Shown one piece after another: positions 1 through 6,687 of a stretch of DNA of 21,742 nt; within the stretch, counting starts at the first letter, position 1, and every line of letters starts with the position of its first letter. The stretch spans positions 1-21,742 of the forward strand of contig JAURGL010000009.1 in assembly GCA_030833825.1 (NCBI GenBank). Direction: 5' to 3'. This stretch comes from Vulcanococcus sp. SFB_649D_100_25 (GTDB lineage Bacteria; Cyanobacteriota; Cyanobacteriia; PCC-6307; Cyanobiaceae). The notes under the pieces were generated by a model. It saw nothing but the letters and a program-made list of their open reading frames with translations. It was not told the DNA's origin and did no database searches. The position numbers and the translations under genes are program-made.

Positions 1-192
1 CCGGGCTTCACTCAGGCTCCGAGCGTCACCCAAGCTCCAGGCGTCACCCAAGCGCCGGGCTTCACCCAAGCTCCGGGCTTCACTCAGGCGCCGGGCTTCA
101 CCCAGGCTCCGGATCCCAGCAGCACTCAGGCTCCAGGCGTCACCCAAGCTCCGGATCCCAGCAGCACTCAGGCGCCGGGCGCCACCCAAGCG
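1..192. repeat. Tandem minisatellite, 18-bp unit with 24-bp variant
   Basis: Ten consecutive units are visible: 18 bp at 1, 19, 37, 55, 73, 91, 133 and 175, and 24 bp at 109 and 151. All lengths are multiples of three, so unit gain or loss keeps the frame. The 24-bp variants replace the middle of the unit with a GATCCCAGCAGC segment. The array probably continues left of the window. Confidence 0.9.
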
Positions 193-219
193 CCGGGCCC
201 CTGGAAGGTGGCGCAGTAA
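1..219 (+). CDS. 3' end of a repeat protein with PGxTQA units (partial, enters from the left edge)
   Basis: Frame 1 is open from the first base to a TAA at 217-219. It reads as nine units of consensus PG(F/V/A)TQA, including one PSVTQA and two 8-residue PDPSSTQA variants, then the tail PGPWKVAQ. Differences between copies fall mostly at third codon positions of this frame (ACC/ACT, CAA/CAG, CCG/CCA, GCT/GCG), so the peptide is conserved while the DNA drifts. The opposite strand gains TGA stops at the same sites. This supports + as the coding strand. Proline-rich short-period repeats are typical of extended surface or linker segments, but no domain can be named. The 3' end lies on top of the truncated acetolactate-synthase-like gene. 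An assembly join at a repeat cannot be excluded. Confidence 0.5.
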   Translation, partial: PGFTQAPSVTQAPGVTQAPGFTQAPGFTQAPGFTQAPDPSSTQAPGVTQAPDPSSTQAPGATQAPGPWKVAQ

Positions 220-902
220 GGCAGGCCGCTACGACTCACGAAGGCCTGCAGCGCTCCAGCCGAAGAGGCCTGTGAGGCCTGCATCCCCAGCAACAGCAGT
301 GGCTTGCGGCTGGCATTGATCAGCTCGGCCGCACGGCTGAGCTCCGAGGGCGCCGCTGCTCCCAGCTGCACAGGCCGTGCCCAACCCCGAGTGAGGTCAA
401 CAGGACACTCCGCCAAGCCCACATCCTTGGGTAAACCCAGAAACACTGCACCGGGGCGACCGCTCTCGGCGGCCCGCACCGCATTGCCGAACACCTCCGG
501 CAGGCTGTGAACCGTGAGCGCCGACTGGGCGAATTTCGTCACGGGCCGCATCACGTCGACCCCATCCAGTGCCTGGTGCGTGTGCTTGGCGCGGTCATCG
601 AGCGGCACCTCGCCGCCGATCGCCAGCACCGGATCACCCTCAGAGGTGGCGGTCGCCAGGCCGGTCACCAGGTTGGTGACGCCCGGGCCAGAGGTGACCA
701 GGCAGACACCAACCTTGCCGCTCATGCGACCCACCGCCTGGGCCATGAAGGCGGCGTTCTGCTCGTGACGGCAGAGCACCAGTTCGATCGATGAATCGAG
801 CAGCGCCTCAAACACACTGTCGACCTTGGCACCAGGGATGCCGAACACATGGGTCACGCCGTGCTGCTCAAGCAGCTTCACCAGTGACTGGGCACCGTTC
901 AT
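168..902 (-). pseudogene. Acetolactate-synthase-like ThDP enzyme, 3'-truncated by the repeat array
   Basis: The N-terminal 234 residues match the catabolic acetolactate synthase (AlsS-like) family, whose members run to about 550-570 residues and condense two pyruvates to acetolactate. Visible marks are FGIPGAK near residue 20, RHEQNAAFMAQAVGR with the ThDP-activating Glu47, TSGPG, and the start of the central domain ending in TFQG. After GPGA the homology stops: the next residues WVAPGA come from the minisatellite, and a TGA inside it ends the frame at 244 residues. The whole C-terminal pyrophosphate-binding domain is missing, so the product should be inactive. The start is the ATG at 902. 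Either a repeat-bearing segment broke the gene, or the sequence is misjoined there. Confidence 0.7.
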
Positions 903-976
903 CAGTCTCGTTCCCTGTCGCTAGAGCCTGAGACGGTGCAAGAGAATCGGCAACACAGGTGAGACGTGGCGTCACA

Positions 977-1381
977 TCACGGCAACTGATCCCGCAGCTC
1001 CGCCAGCCGGCGACCATTCACCCCAAGGTCGGAATCACCCAGCCTCGACACCGATCGCGCCTGCAGGACCCCGTGGCCGGTGTCGGCATAGAGCTCGAGG
1101 TCATCGACGAAGCCGAACAGAGCGCTGCTGGCCGTGGCGTGCAGATAGTCGCCGTCCTGCTCCACGATCGTGGTGCGCGGCATCGCCTCAAGGGCCGGCA
1201 CCAGAGCCTGCAGGGCAGCCTGAGGATCCGCAACGGCCCAGTCGGCCCTGGCGCAGTGAGCGGGAGACGGGCAGGAGGCGAGCGATCCGTTCTGCACCCC
1301 CAGATCTGCCGGGACCGGACCCACCAGATGGAACAGGGCCAGGGTCACAGCGAGGACACAGTGGTGCAGGAATGCGGTCAT
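977..1381 (-). CDS. DUF1499 domain protein
   Basis: A 134-residue protein with a hydrophobic N-terminal segment (residues 4-20) that could be a signal peptide or anchor. It then shows the DUF1499 signature: CPSP near 37, the PRTTIVEQDGDYLHA stretch, SALFGFVDDLELY, and SRLGDSDLGVN near the end. The DUF1499 family is common in cyanobacteria and chloroplasts and has no established biochemical role. The ATG at 1381 overlaps the stop of the upstream small membrane gene as ATGA, which points to translational coupling and fixes the start. It is likely the last or second last gene of the minus-strand group led by the LysR-type gene. Confidence 0.85.
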   Translation of the reverse strand: MTAFLHHCVLAVTLALFHLVGPVPADLGVQNGSLASCPSPAHCARADWAVADPQAALQALVPALEAMPRTTIVEQDGDYLHATASSALFGFVDDLELYADTGHGVLQARSVSRLGDSDLGVNGRRLAELRDQLP

Positions 1382-1533
1382 GGGGCGCGTTGGGGTGTGG
1401 GTTGAGGCAGAGCCCGGGACGGCGCTGGGGGGAGGGACTCTTCCAACCCGACATCAATTTCGCCGATCCAAAGGATCAGCCCGGCGAGGCAGGCCCCAAC
1501 GGCGAGCAGGAGCAACCAGTGACGACGATCCAC
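1378..1533 (-). CDS. Small single-helix membrane protein, 51 aa
   Basis: Reading from a GTG at 1533 gives 51 residues: VDRRHW, a hydrophobic helix at about 7-24, then a short acidic segment and a proline-rich tail (SLPPAPSRALPQPTPQ). Its TGA overlaps the ATG of the DUF1499 gene (ATGA), and its start lies 4 bases after the LysR-type stop, so it fits neatly between two genes. A TTG at 1554 is another possible start. The basic residues before the helix predict an N-in orientation. I do not recognise the family. Gene reality rests on spacing and coupling. Confidence 0.5.
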   Translation of the reverse strand: MDRRHWLLLLAVGACLAGLILWIGEIDVGLEESLPPAPSRALPQPTPQRAP

Positions 1534-1537
1534 GCTG

Positions 1538-2371
1538 TTAAAGGCAAACCTCAAGGGAAAGGCCTCGCCGCCGCAAGCGGAATAACGAGTCCTGCAACAC
1601 CTCCAGCAGAACCTGCAGGGCCGGTTGTTGGCGGTGCTCCCGCAGACACACCAGATGGTCACCCGTTTGACGGTTGAGTGCCACCTCCAAGGTCCGGTAG
1701 CGCTCGAACTGAAGCGCCAGGCTGTTCACATAGGTCACAGGCAGCGTCCGCTCCTGGGCGGGGAGAGCCTCCGGCCCCACCAGACCCCGATGCAGACCTT
1801 CGATGGCGCGGCGGGTGACCAGAGGGACCCAAGGGAGATGCACCAGTTCTGCCCTGCCGGACTGGAGATCGAACCGTTTGCCAGGTTCCCCATCGAGGCT
1901 CACCAGCTGCAGCGGGGACGAAAACAGGGGGATGCTCCAGATGCGATCTGGATCCATCTGCGCCAGTTGCGTCGGTTGCACGATGCAGGCATCCACCACC
2001 AGGTTGCTCAGCAGATCGATCGGGCTGACGAACGCCTCCTTCGGTCGACACGGACCGCAGCGCCAGTTCAAGGGCAACGACGAGAGGAGATGGGCTCTCC
2101 CCCCCGCCGGAACCTGCAGGCGCAACCAGCCACGACCGTTGAAACGAAACAACTGATGGATCTCACGCTCAAGCTGCAACAGATCCAGGTGGTTGCCAGC
2201 GGCCTTGAATCCATCGGCTTGGCGCTGCAGGCGCAACTGAAGAAAGTGGGTGACACTCCGGGCCTGCCGCGAGATGGTGGCCTGGCTGCACTGCAAAAAC
2301 TGGCCCGCCAGGGCTCCGGAGCCGAGCCACTGAAGGCAGTCAAACGCGTCGAGCTCGCTCTGCTGGAGCAC
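1538..2371 (-). CDS. LysR-type transcriptional regulator (divergent)
   Basis: A 277-residue protein with an N-terminal winged helix-turn-helix of LysR type. The pattern LDAFDCLQWLGSG...FLQCSQATISRQ at residues 7-38 matches the LysR helix-turn-helix core. The rest has the length of a LysR effector-binding domain but is poorly conserved to the eye. The start is a GTG at 2371, because an in-frame TGA lies two codons upstream and no Met occurs for a long stretch. It is divergent from the peroxiredoxin-fold gene across 83 bases, the usual layout for a LysR regulator and its target, so that gene is the best candidate target. The HTH lacks the usual LExxLG...LFxR ending, so DNA binding may be atypical. 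Confidence 0.7.
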   Translation of the reverse strand: MLQQSELDAFDCLQWLGSGALAGQFLQCSQATISRQARSVTHFLQLRLQRQADGFKAAGNHLDLLQLEREIHQLFRFNGRGWLRLQVPAGGRAHLLSSLPLNWRCGPCRPKEAFVSPIDLLSNLVVDACIVQPTQLAQMDPDRIWSIPLFSSPLQLVSLDGEPGKRFDLQSGRAELVHLPWVPLVTRRAIEGLHRGLVGPEALPAQERTLPVTYVNSLALQFERYRTLEVALNRQTGDHLVCLREHRQQPALQVLLEVLQDSLFRLRRRGLSLEVCL

Positions 2372-2454
2372 GTCTCAGCGCTTCTGGGGGGCCTCAGTGT
2401 CGCAAACCCTTCATCGCGGTGTGTGATCGTGCCCGCAGGGATGACAGCACCGCC

Positions 2455-3165
2455 ATGAAAACCCCTGAGGCCCTACTGGAGCGGCTCCGCGCGACCACCG
2501 GGATGGAGGCAGGCCAGCGCCGCCTGGTGGTGCTGATGACGCAGCTTGGGGACTTTGATTCCCTGGAGTACGCCCAGGCCCTGGCTCCGGTGCTGCCAAA
2601 GCTGGAGGAGGCCGGCATCCGAACCCTCGCCATCGCCATCGGTGATGAGAAGGGAGCTGAACGGTTCTGCAGCTTCACCGGTTTTCCCCAAGCAAACCTG
2701 GCGCTGGAACCGGAAGCAGCACTGCATCGCCATCTAGGGCTCTATCAAGGCTTTCAAGCGCCCGGAGGCCCATGGCCCGGCTTGCTGCTGATGTGTGCAG
2801 GGATCGGCTCCCCCGGGACGTTGGCCGAGGTCTTGCGGGGCTACAGCGGCGACCGATCAGCTCCGCAACGGATCAACAGTCCCCTGTTTCGTCTGGCGGG
2901 TGGCGAGGGCTTTCAACGGCCGTTTGAGCTGGCCACAGTTCGGCTGCGCAACATGACCGAGGTCCTCAGCAACTGGCGCACCTACGTGCCCACCGATGAC
3001 TACATCACCCAGCGCGGCGGCACGTACCTTCTCGACGCTGACGACTCTCTGCTCTATTGCCATCAGGACCGGGGGATGCTCGGGTTTTCAGCGACCATGA
3101 ACAAGCCCCTGAGCTTTCTGGAACCGTTTCTGCCGGGAAGCAACGCGGCGTTCCCATCGGCCTAG
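2455..3165 (+). CDS. Peroxiredoxin-like (AhpC/TSA, PRXL2-type) family protein
   Basis: A 236-residue protein of the AhpC/TSA-like family found in cyanobacteria and plastids. VVLMTQLGDFDSLEYAQAL (residues 26-43) marks the thioredoxin-fold strand and helix where a classical peroxiredoxin carries its peroxidatic cysteine, but no Cys is present there. The later ERFCSFTGFP (C72), MCAGIGSPGTLAEVLRGY (C114) and GGTYLLDADDSLLY (near C202) segments are family-like. The start is set at the ATG at 2455; an upstream in-frame ATG at 2419 would add 12 unrelated residues. The gene diverges from the LysR-type gene. Fold assignment is firm, but peroxidase activity is uncertain because the catalytic site is absent. 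Confidence 0.8.
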   Translation: MKTPEALLERLRATTGMEAGQRRLVVLMTQLGDFDSLEYAQALAPVLPKLEEAGIRTLAIAIGDEKGAERFCSFTGFPQANLALEPEAALHRHLGLYQGFQAPGGPWPGLLLMCAGIGSPGTLAEVLRGYSGDRSAPQRINSPLFRLAGGEGFQRPFELATVRLRNMTEVLSNWRTYVPTDDYITQRGGTYLLDADDSLLYCHQDRGMLGFSATMNKPLSFLEPFLPGSNAAFPSA

Positions 3166-3231
3166 AGCCCTGGGTCTTGCGGCGGCGTGCAGCCAAAAGG
3201 ATTCCCGATCCGCCCCACTGGCTGTGAAACT

Positions 3232-3250
3232 GGCTCAGCCGCATTGAGCC
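3232..3250 (+). promoter_or_regulatory. Hairpin directly before the Nif11 start codon
   Basis: GGCTCA at 3232-3237 and TGAGCC at 3245-3250 form a perfect 6-bp stem with a 7-base loop, ending 3 bases before the ATG. In the mRNA it would cover the ribosome-binding region; in DNA it could be an operator. No Shine-Dalgarno sequence is otherwise seen there. Confidence 0.35.
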
Positions 3251-3253
3251 GCC

Positions 3254-3469
3254 ATGTCGCTTGATCAACTGAAGGCGTTCCTGGCCCGCATGCAGGCCGA
3301 TGAAGCCCTCAAGCAGCAGGTGCTGGCGGCCGCCACCGCCGATGACGTGGCCCAGATCGGCCTGAAGCTGGGCTTTGAATTCTCAGGGGATGAACTCCTG
3401 AGGGTGTCCGGCAAGAAGTTCGACCGGGTCACCGTTCGCAAGAACGACATCCCCGGTGAATACAACTGA
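3254..3469 (+). CDS. Nif11-like leader-type peptide, orphan
   Basis: A 71-residue protein beginning MSLDQLKAFLARMQADEALKQ, with ATADDVAQIGLKLGFEFSGDEL at about 28-49. This is the Nif11 domain (TIGR03798-type leader) that serves as leader in many picocyanobacterial RiPP precursors. The protein lacks what a lanthipeptide precursor needs: there is no GG cleavage motif after the domain, and the C-terminal 20 residues (SGKKFDRVTVRKNDIPGEYN) contain no Cys. No modification enzyme or peptidase-transporter lies in the window. It may be a stand-alone Nif11 protein of another role or a substrate of a distant enzyme. A hairpin abuts the start codon. The next gene converges 12 bases downstream. Confidence 0.85.
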   Translation: MSLDQLKAFLARMQADEALKQQVLAAATADDVAQIGLKLGFEFSGDELLRVSGKKFDRVTVRKNDIPGEYN

Positions 3470-3481
3470 TCGCTGCGCCAG

Positions 3482-3871
3482 CTAGGCCAATCGGCGATAG
3501 GCGAGCGGCTGACGGGATTCGAGGTTGAGGCTCCACACGCCGGATCCCAGCGCTGCCAGTCCCGTCACCAGAGCAGCCGTATCTCCGCTGTTGAGCCACT
3601 GGGCCTTGAGGGCCGGCAGGTCCTCCTGGAACGCCTCAATCGGAACAGCCGCCACCAGCAGGCTTTGGTCCCCACCGGCCCGGGCGAGCGGACCCTCATC
3701 GCTGCGCTGCCAGACCCGCACCAGCAGATCGAGAGCCTGCTGACGGCCCACCTCACCGGGATCCCCATCGGCAGGCAGGGGTTCCCGCAAGGATTTCCCC
3801 TGCAGGGGCATGGCCCTTGTCCCGCCCTGATCCAGCAGAGCCATGGCAATCAGATAAGGAGCGTCGGCCAT
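3482..3871 (-). CDS. Hypothetical protein, 129 aa
   Basis: I do not recognise a family. The ATG at 3871 gives MADAPYLIAMALLDQGG, and a GTG at 3892 could add 7 residues. The protein appears soluble, rich in Leu, Ala and Gln, with segments such as QQALDLLVRVWQ and LVTGLAALGSGVWSLNLESRQPLAYRRL that suggest mixed helix and strand. It is the last of three minus-strand genes (from 4704 down) that may be one transcript, and it converges on the Nif11 gene with a 12-base gap. Codon use matches the neighbours. Confidence 0.65.
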   Translation of the reverse strand: MADAPYLIAMALLDQGGTRAMPLQGKSLREPLPADGDPGEVGRQQALDLLVRVWQRSDEGPLARAGGDQSLLVAAVPIEAFQEDLPALKAQWLNSGDTAALVTGLAALGSGVWSLNLESRQPLAYRRLA

Positions 3872-3906
3872 GGTCTGAGGTGGCAGGGGCACCCCACCCT
3901 GATCGA

Positions 3907-4161
3907 TCAGAGGCCCTGACCGAAGCTCGGGGCGCTGCGTTGATGCTGAAGCTCACGGGGATTCCAGGCCGCCAAGGCCCCTGAAACCAGCAAAACGCCC
4001 ACCAGCCACCAGCCCCAGCTCGAGCGGGCGGGCCTCAGCAATCGGGCATGTCCCTGCTTCTGCACCCCTTCCAACGGCACACCGCAGCGGCCGCAGACCA
4101 TGCGTCCACCGAGGCTGCGATCAGCTTTCACCGACCAGCTGCCGCACCGCGGACACCCCAT
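3907..4161 (-). CDS. Zinc-ribbon protein with one transmembrane helix, 84 aa
   Basis: The protein starts MGCPRCG, and a second CGRC pair follows at residues 23-26, making a C-x2-C...C-x2-C zinc ribbon over residues 3-26. A basic linker and one hydrophobic helix (about 48-66, WGWWLVGVLLVSGALAAW) follow. The topology suggests a cytoplasmic zinc ribbon tethered to the membrane. Start is the ATG at 4161, directly before the first CxxC. It lies between two unknown genes of the same strand. Zinc binding is inferred from the cysteine spacing; function is unknown. Confidence 0.75.
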   Translation of the reverse strand: MGCPRCGSWSVKADRSLGGRMVCGRCGVPLEGVQKQGHARLLRPARSSWGWWLVGVLLVSGALAAWNPRELQHQRSAPSFGQGL

Positions 4162-4236
4162 CGCCGTCTCAGAGACCAGATCCGCCCATGTTGGCGACTT
4201 TGCCTACAGGCCGAGGTGCTCCACGCGAGCAGGTGT

Positions 4237-4704
4237 TCAGGCCAGCAAGCGCCAACAGGCCAAGCCGCCTCCCCGTCCCCGGGCCGCCAGCCAACCGGAG
4301 GGATCGCGCGCAATCACGGCAAAGAACGGACGCTTTTGCGGGAGGGGCTCCGGCAGCTGCCTGGAGAACCAACAGCGCCCAGCGATCCAGATCTGCAGCT
4401 GATCAAAGTGAAACACCAGCAACGGCCGCCGTCCCCGCAACTCTCCGGGGCCCTCAAAGCGGAGCTCCACAGGGCCCAGGGTCACGAGATTGCGCAGCTT
4501 GAGTTGATCAGCCACCGCACTGATCTGCAGCTGGGCTCCGAGCCAGCGCAGGATCTGCCCAGAAAACAGAGCGGGGTGACGTTGTCCCTTCGGCCAGACC
4601 TGATCGAGCTGCCAACTGCCGATCAAGGCTGCTGCCCCAAGGCCCGTGCCCGCTTTGCGCACCTGCTGCTCCTGCTTGAGAAGGGCCTCTCCACTGGGCT
4701 GCAT
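4237..4704 (-). CDS. Conserved-type cyanobacterial hypothetical protein, 155 aa
   Basis: Contains LIGSWQLDQVWPKGQ near residue 28, alternating-hydrophobic strands (LQISAVADQLKLRNLVTLGPVELRFEGPGEL, LLVFHFDQLQIWI) and FFAVIARDPSGWLAARGRGGGLACWRL at the end. The pattern of a small beta-barrel opening with GSW and ending in a W-containing strand recalls calycin or plastid-lipid-associated (fibrillin) proteins, but this is only resemblance. The ATG at 4704 is preferred; a GTG lies one codon upstream. The gene diverges from the renalase-like oxidoreductase. Confidence 0.6.
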   Translation of the reverse strand: MQPSGEALLKQEQQVRKAGTGLGAAALIGSWQLDQVWPKGQRHPALFSGQILRWLGAQLQISAVADQLKLRNLVTLGPVELRFEGPGELRGRRPLLVFHFDQLQIWIAGRCWFSRQLPEPLPQKRPFFAVIARDPSGWLAARGRGGGLACWRLLA

Positions 4705-4745
4705 CACATCAAGGGCACGAAAGCTCCAGCATGGTGGCTGCCCTG

Positions 4746-5963
4746 ATGCCTCCCTTGAGCCCGCCTCCGCGATCCGTGGATCTCGCCGTGATCGGGTCCG
4801 GGGTGGCTGGGTGCGCCCTGGCCGCGGCCCTGCGACTGGATGGCTGGAGGGGGGCGATCACCCTGCTGGAGATCGGGCGAGGTCCCGGGGGGCGCTGCGC
4901 CACCCGCCGCTCCCGGCGCGACCCCGACCTGCAGATCGACCATGGCGCCCCCTTCTTCAATGTGAGCTCCAGCCCCGCACCGCGGCTGATCGCCCCCCTC
5001 TCGGAATCCGGCTGGATCAAACCTTTTTCTGGAGCGATCCGCAGCCTTGATGGCGAGGGGCAGATCGCTGATCCCATTGGGGACGGCTTCAGCGATGGAG
5101 ACCTGTGGTGTGGCCATGGCTCCATGGAGGAGCTGTGCAGGGGTCTCTTGGCGATTGCCACTGAGGCGTCTGATGCGAATGCCCCGATCGAGCTGCAGAG
5201 CAGCACCCTGGTGCGTCATCTGGAGGCCTGCGGGCAAGGCAGCAGCCTGCGCTGGAGGCTGCGGAACAACGCCGCAGAGATCCTCTGTGAAGCCCGCTGG
5301 CTGGTGCTCAGCGGCAGCCTGCTGGCCCACCCCCGCTGCCAAACGGTGTTCGGCTGGGATGCAGTCCCACTCCAGGTCGCGGCGGAACAACGGGGAGAGC
5401 CGCAGCTGTTGGAGGCGCAACGCACCCTCGCGGGCATCAGCGCACAGGCCAGCTCCAACCTGCTGCTGACCCTGCCGGCCGACACCGCTCAGCCCTGGCT
5501 GCAGCAGCCCTGGCGCATCCTGCAGTTCCAGGAGTCAGCCCAGCAGCGCTGGGGCCTCAGGCGCATCAGCCTCCAGCCCCTGGCGGACGGTCGCGCGGCG
5601 GTGGTGGCGGAATCGGACCCCAGCTTTGCCCTGCAACACCGAGGGGTCTACGGATCGCAATCCTCGGCTGCGCAGCTACTTGGGGCCCGGCCGCCTGCCG
5701 ATGCGGAAGAGGCCGTTCTGAACGCCCTCGAGCAAGCCCTCCATGGAGCGTTGGCCCTCCCGACAGGTGGAGCGGATCGTCAACTGATGCGCTGGGGGGC
5801 GGCTTTTCCGATTGCACCAGGTCTCCCGGAGGAGCTCACGCTCTGCGGGGCGAGCGCGGTGGGCTTCTGCGGGGACGCGATCGCAGGTGCAGGTTTTGGC
5901 CGTGTGGAAGGTGCCCTGCGGAGTGCCGAGGCCCTCTCCGCCCAACTCAAAGAGCGGCTCTAA
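4746..5963 (+). CDS. Renalase-like FAD-dependent amine oxidase family protein
   Basis: A protein of about 405 residues with an N-terminal Rossmann FAD-binding motif (DLAVIGSGVAGCALAAAL), then GRGPGGRCATRR and DHGAPFFNVSS, the hallmark of renalase-type NAD(P)/FAD oxidoreductases. The C-terminal LCGASAVGFCGDAIAGAGFGRVEGALRSA is the second FAD-contact motif. Bacterial renalases oxidise off-pathway dihydro-nicotinamide isomers, but the substrate here cannot be read from sequence. ATG 4746 is chosen, and ATG 4731 would add MVAAL. The TAA overlaps the stop of the following convergent gene by three bases (CTAA at 5960-5963). Confidence 0.85.
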   Translation: MPPLSPPPRSVDLAVIGSGVAGCALAAALRLDGWRGAITLLEIGRGPGGRCATRRSRRDPDLQIDHGAPFFNVSSSPAPRLIAPLSESGWIKPFSGAIRSLDGEGQIADPIGDGFSDGDLWCGHGSMEELCRGLLAIATEASDANAPIELQSSTLVRHLEACGQGSSLRWRLRNNAAEILCEARWLVLSGSLLAHPRCQTVFGWDAVPLQVAAEQRGEPQLLEAQRTLAGISAQASSNLLLTLPADTAQPWLQQPWRILQFQESAQQRWGLRRISLQPLADGRAAVVAESDPSFALQHRGVYGSQSSAAQLLGARPPADAEEAVLNALEQALHGALALPTGGADRQLMRWGAAFPIAPGLPEELTLCGASAVGFCGDAIAGAGFGRVEGALRSAEALSAQLKERL

Positions 5964-6217
5964 GCCACCAGGCTGCGGCGCCGGGCCTTGGCCACCGGCA
6001 TGCTGATGTGCCGCTTGGCCTTCCAGACCGACTGAGCGGCATCGAACAGGTTGGTCTGCACGTCCCAGACAAACCGCTGGATCCGCAACTGGGCCTCGCG
6101 GCGGCGGGGCAGCAGATCGGAGAAGGCTGCTGCATGGCAAAGGTCGACCAGCAGAGCCGCCTCCTCGCGGCTCATCGTGATCTGCACGTCGTCCTCAGAC
6201 CGGTGCGTGATCTGCAT
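5960..6217 (-). CDS. Conserved-type hypothetical protein, 85 aa
   Basis: A small soluble protein: MQITHRSEDDVQITMSREEAALLVDLC, then RREAQLRIQRFVWDVQTNLFDAAQSVWKAKR and a basic tail. It appears mostly helical after a short N-terminal strand. I cannot name a family. Its TAG overlaps the oxidoreductase TAA on the other strand. The ATG at 6217 is the only good start. A 104-base spacer separates it from the ArsR-type gene with no clear terminator. Confidence 0.65.
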   Translation of the reverse strand: MQITHRSEDDVQITMSREEAALLVDLCHAAAFSDLLPRRREAQLRIQRFVWDVQTNLFDAAQSVWKAKRHISMPVAKARRRSLVA

Positions 6218-6321
6218 CGTCGGAATGACCGAAGACGTTCAGGCTAAGCGAATTACCGCGCCTCAGGTGGAAATCAAGAGGTGCTTAAGCATTCGGGAGC
6301 AGATCTTCAGCTGGCACAGCC

Positions 6322-6660
6322 TCAGGTGACCTGGAGCTGCTCCAACTGGGCCTGCAACCTCTGCTTCAGGCGCGTCTGAACCAGGGCGCAAAGCTCATCA
6401 ACCAGCACGCCATCGGCCTGCCAGATCGTGCGGGTGCCCTCGCGCTCACACCGGACAAGACCAGCCCGCTGAAGCTGCCCGAGCTGACGACTGATGTGGG
6501 ACTGGGAAAACCCCGTGGCCTCGATCAACGAGGCCACATCAAGGGGGCCCTGCTTGAGGTGACACAGCAGCTGGAGCCTGGCCGGCTCACTCAACAGGCG
6601 AAAGAACTGGCTGTACTCCTCGAGCAGCTGCGGCGAGGGCATCGAGCCGGCAGCAGCCAT
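6322..6660 (-). CDS. ArsR-family repressor, candidate persulfide sensor
   Basis: A 112-residue winged-helix repressor: LLSEPARLQLLCHL (residues 22-35), then DVASLIEATGFSQSHISRQLGQLQRAGLVRCEREGTRTIW (41-80), the ArsR/SmtB helix-turn-helix and wing. The ATG at 6660 gives the standard ArsR length; the open frame extends upstream into the methyltransferase but is unrelated there. It has Cys33, Cys71 and Cys91. A Cys in the RLxxLC position plus a C-terminal Cys is the arrangement used by the sulfide regulators BigR and SqrR, and no metal-binding DxHxxxxxxxxxxExxH pattern is seen. Its neighbours are persulfide dioxygenase, rhodanese and TSUP genes, so sulfane-sulfur sensing is the best inference. 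It diverges from the methyltransferase across 27 bases. Confidence 0.85.
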   Translation of the reverse strand: MAAAGSMPSPQLLEEYSQFFRLLSEPARLQLLCHLKQGPLDVASLIEATGFSQSHISRQLGQLQRAGLVRCEREGTRTIWQADGVLVDELCALVQTRLKQRLQAQLEQLQVT

Positions 6661-6668
6661 AAATCCCT

Positions 6669-6686
6669 GTATGACAATACGCGCAT
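6669..6686 (-). promoter_or_regulatory. Candidate ArsR operator, copy 1
   Basis: On the - strand it reads ATGCGCGTATTGTCATAC. It shares 14 of 18 bases with the element before the dioxygenase gene. It fills most of the 27-base gap between the ArsR-type ATG (6660) and the methyltransferase ATG (6688), so a bound repressor would block both starts. Confidence 0.6.
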
Positions 6687-6687
6687 T

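Noticed and set aside
1..192. CRISPR array
   Set aside because: The units are directly abutting with no spacers between them, are only 18-24 bp, and preserve a reading frame.
1625..2458. A 277-codon open frame on the + strand opposite the LysR-type gene
   Set aside because: The - strand has the LysR helix-turn-helix and coupled neighbours. The antisense frame shows no domain, and long shadow frames are common at this GC content.
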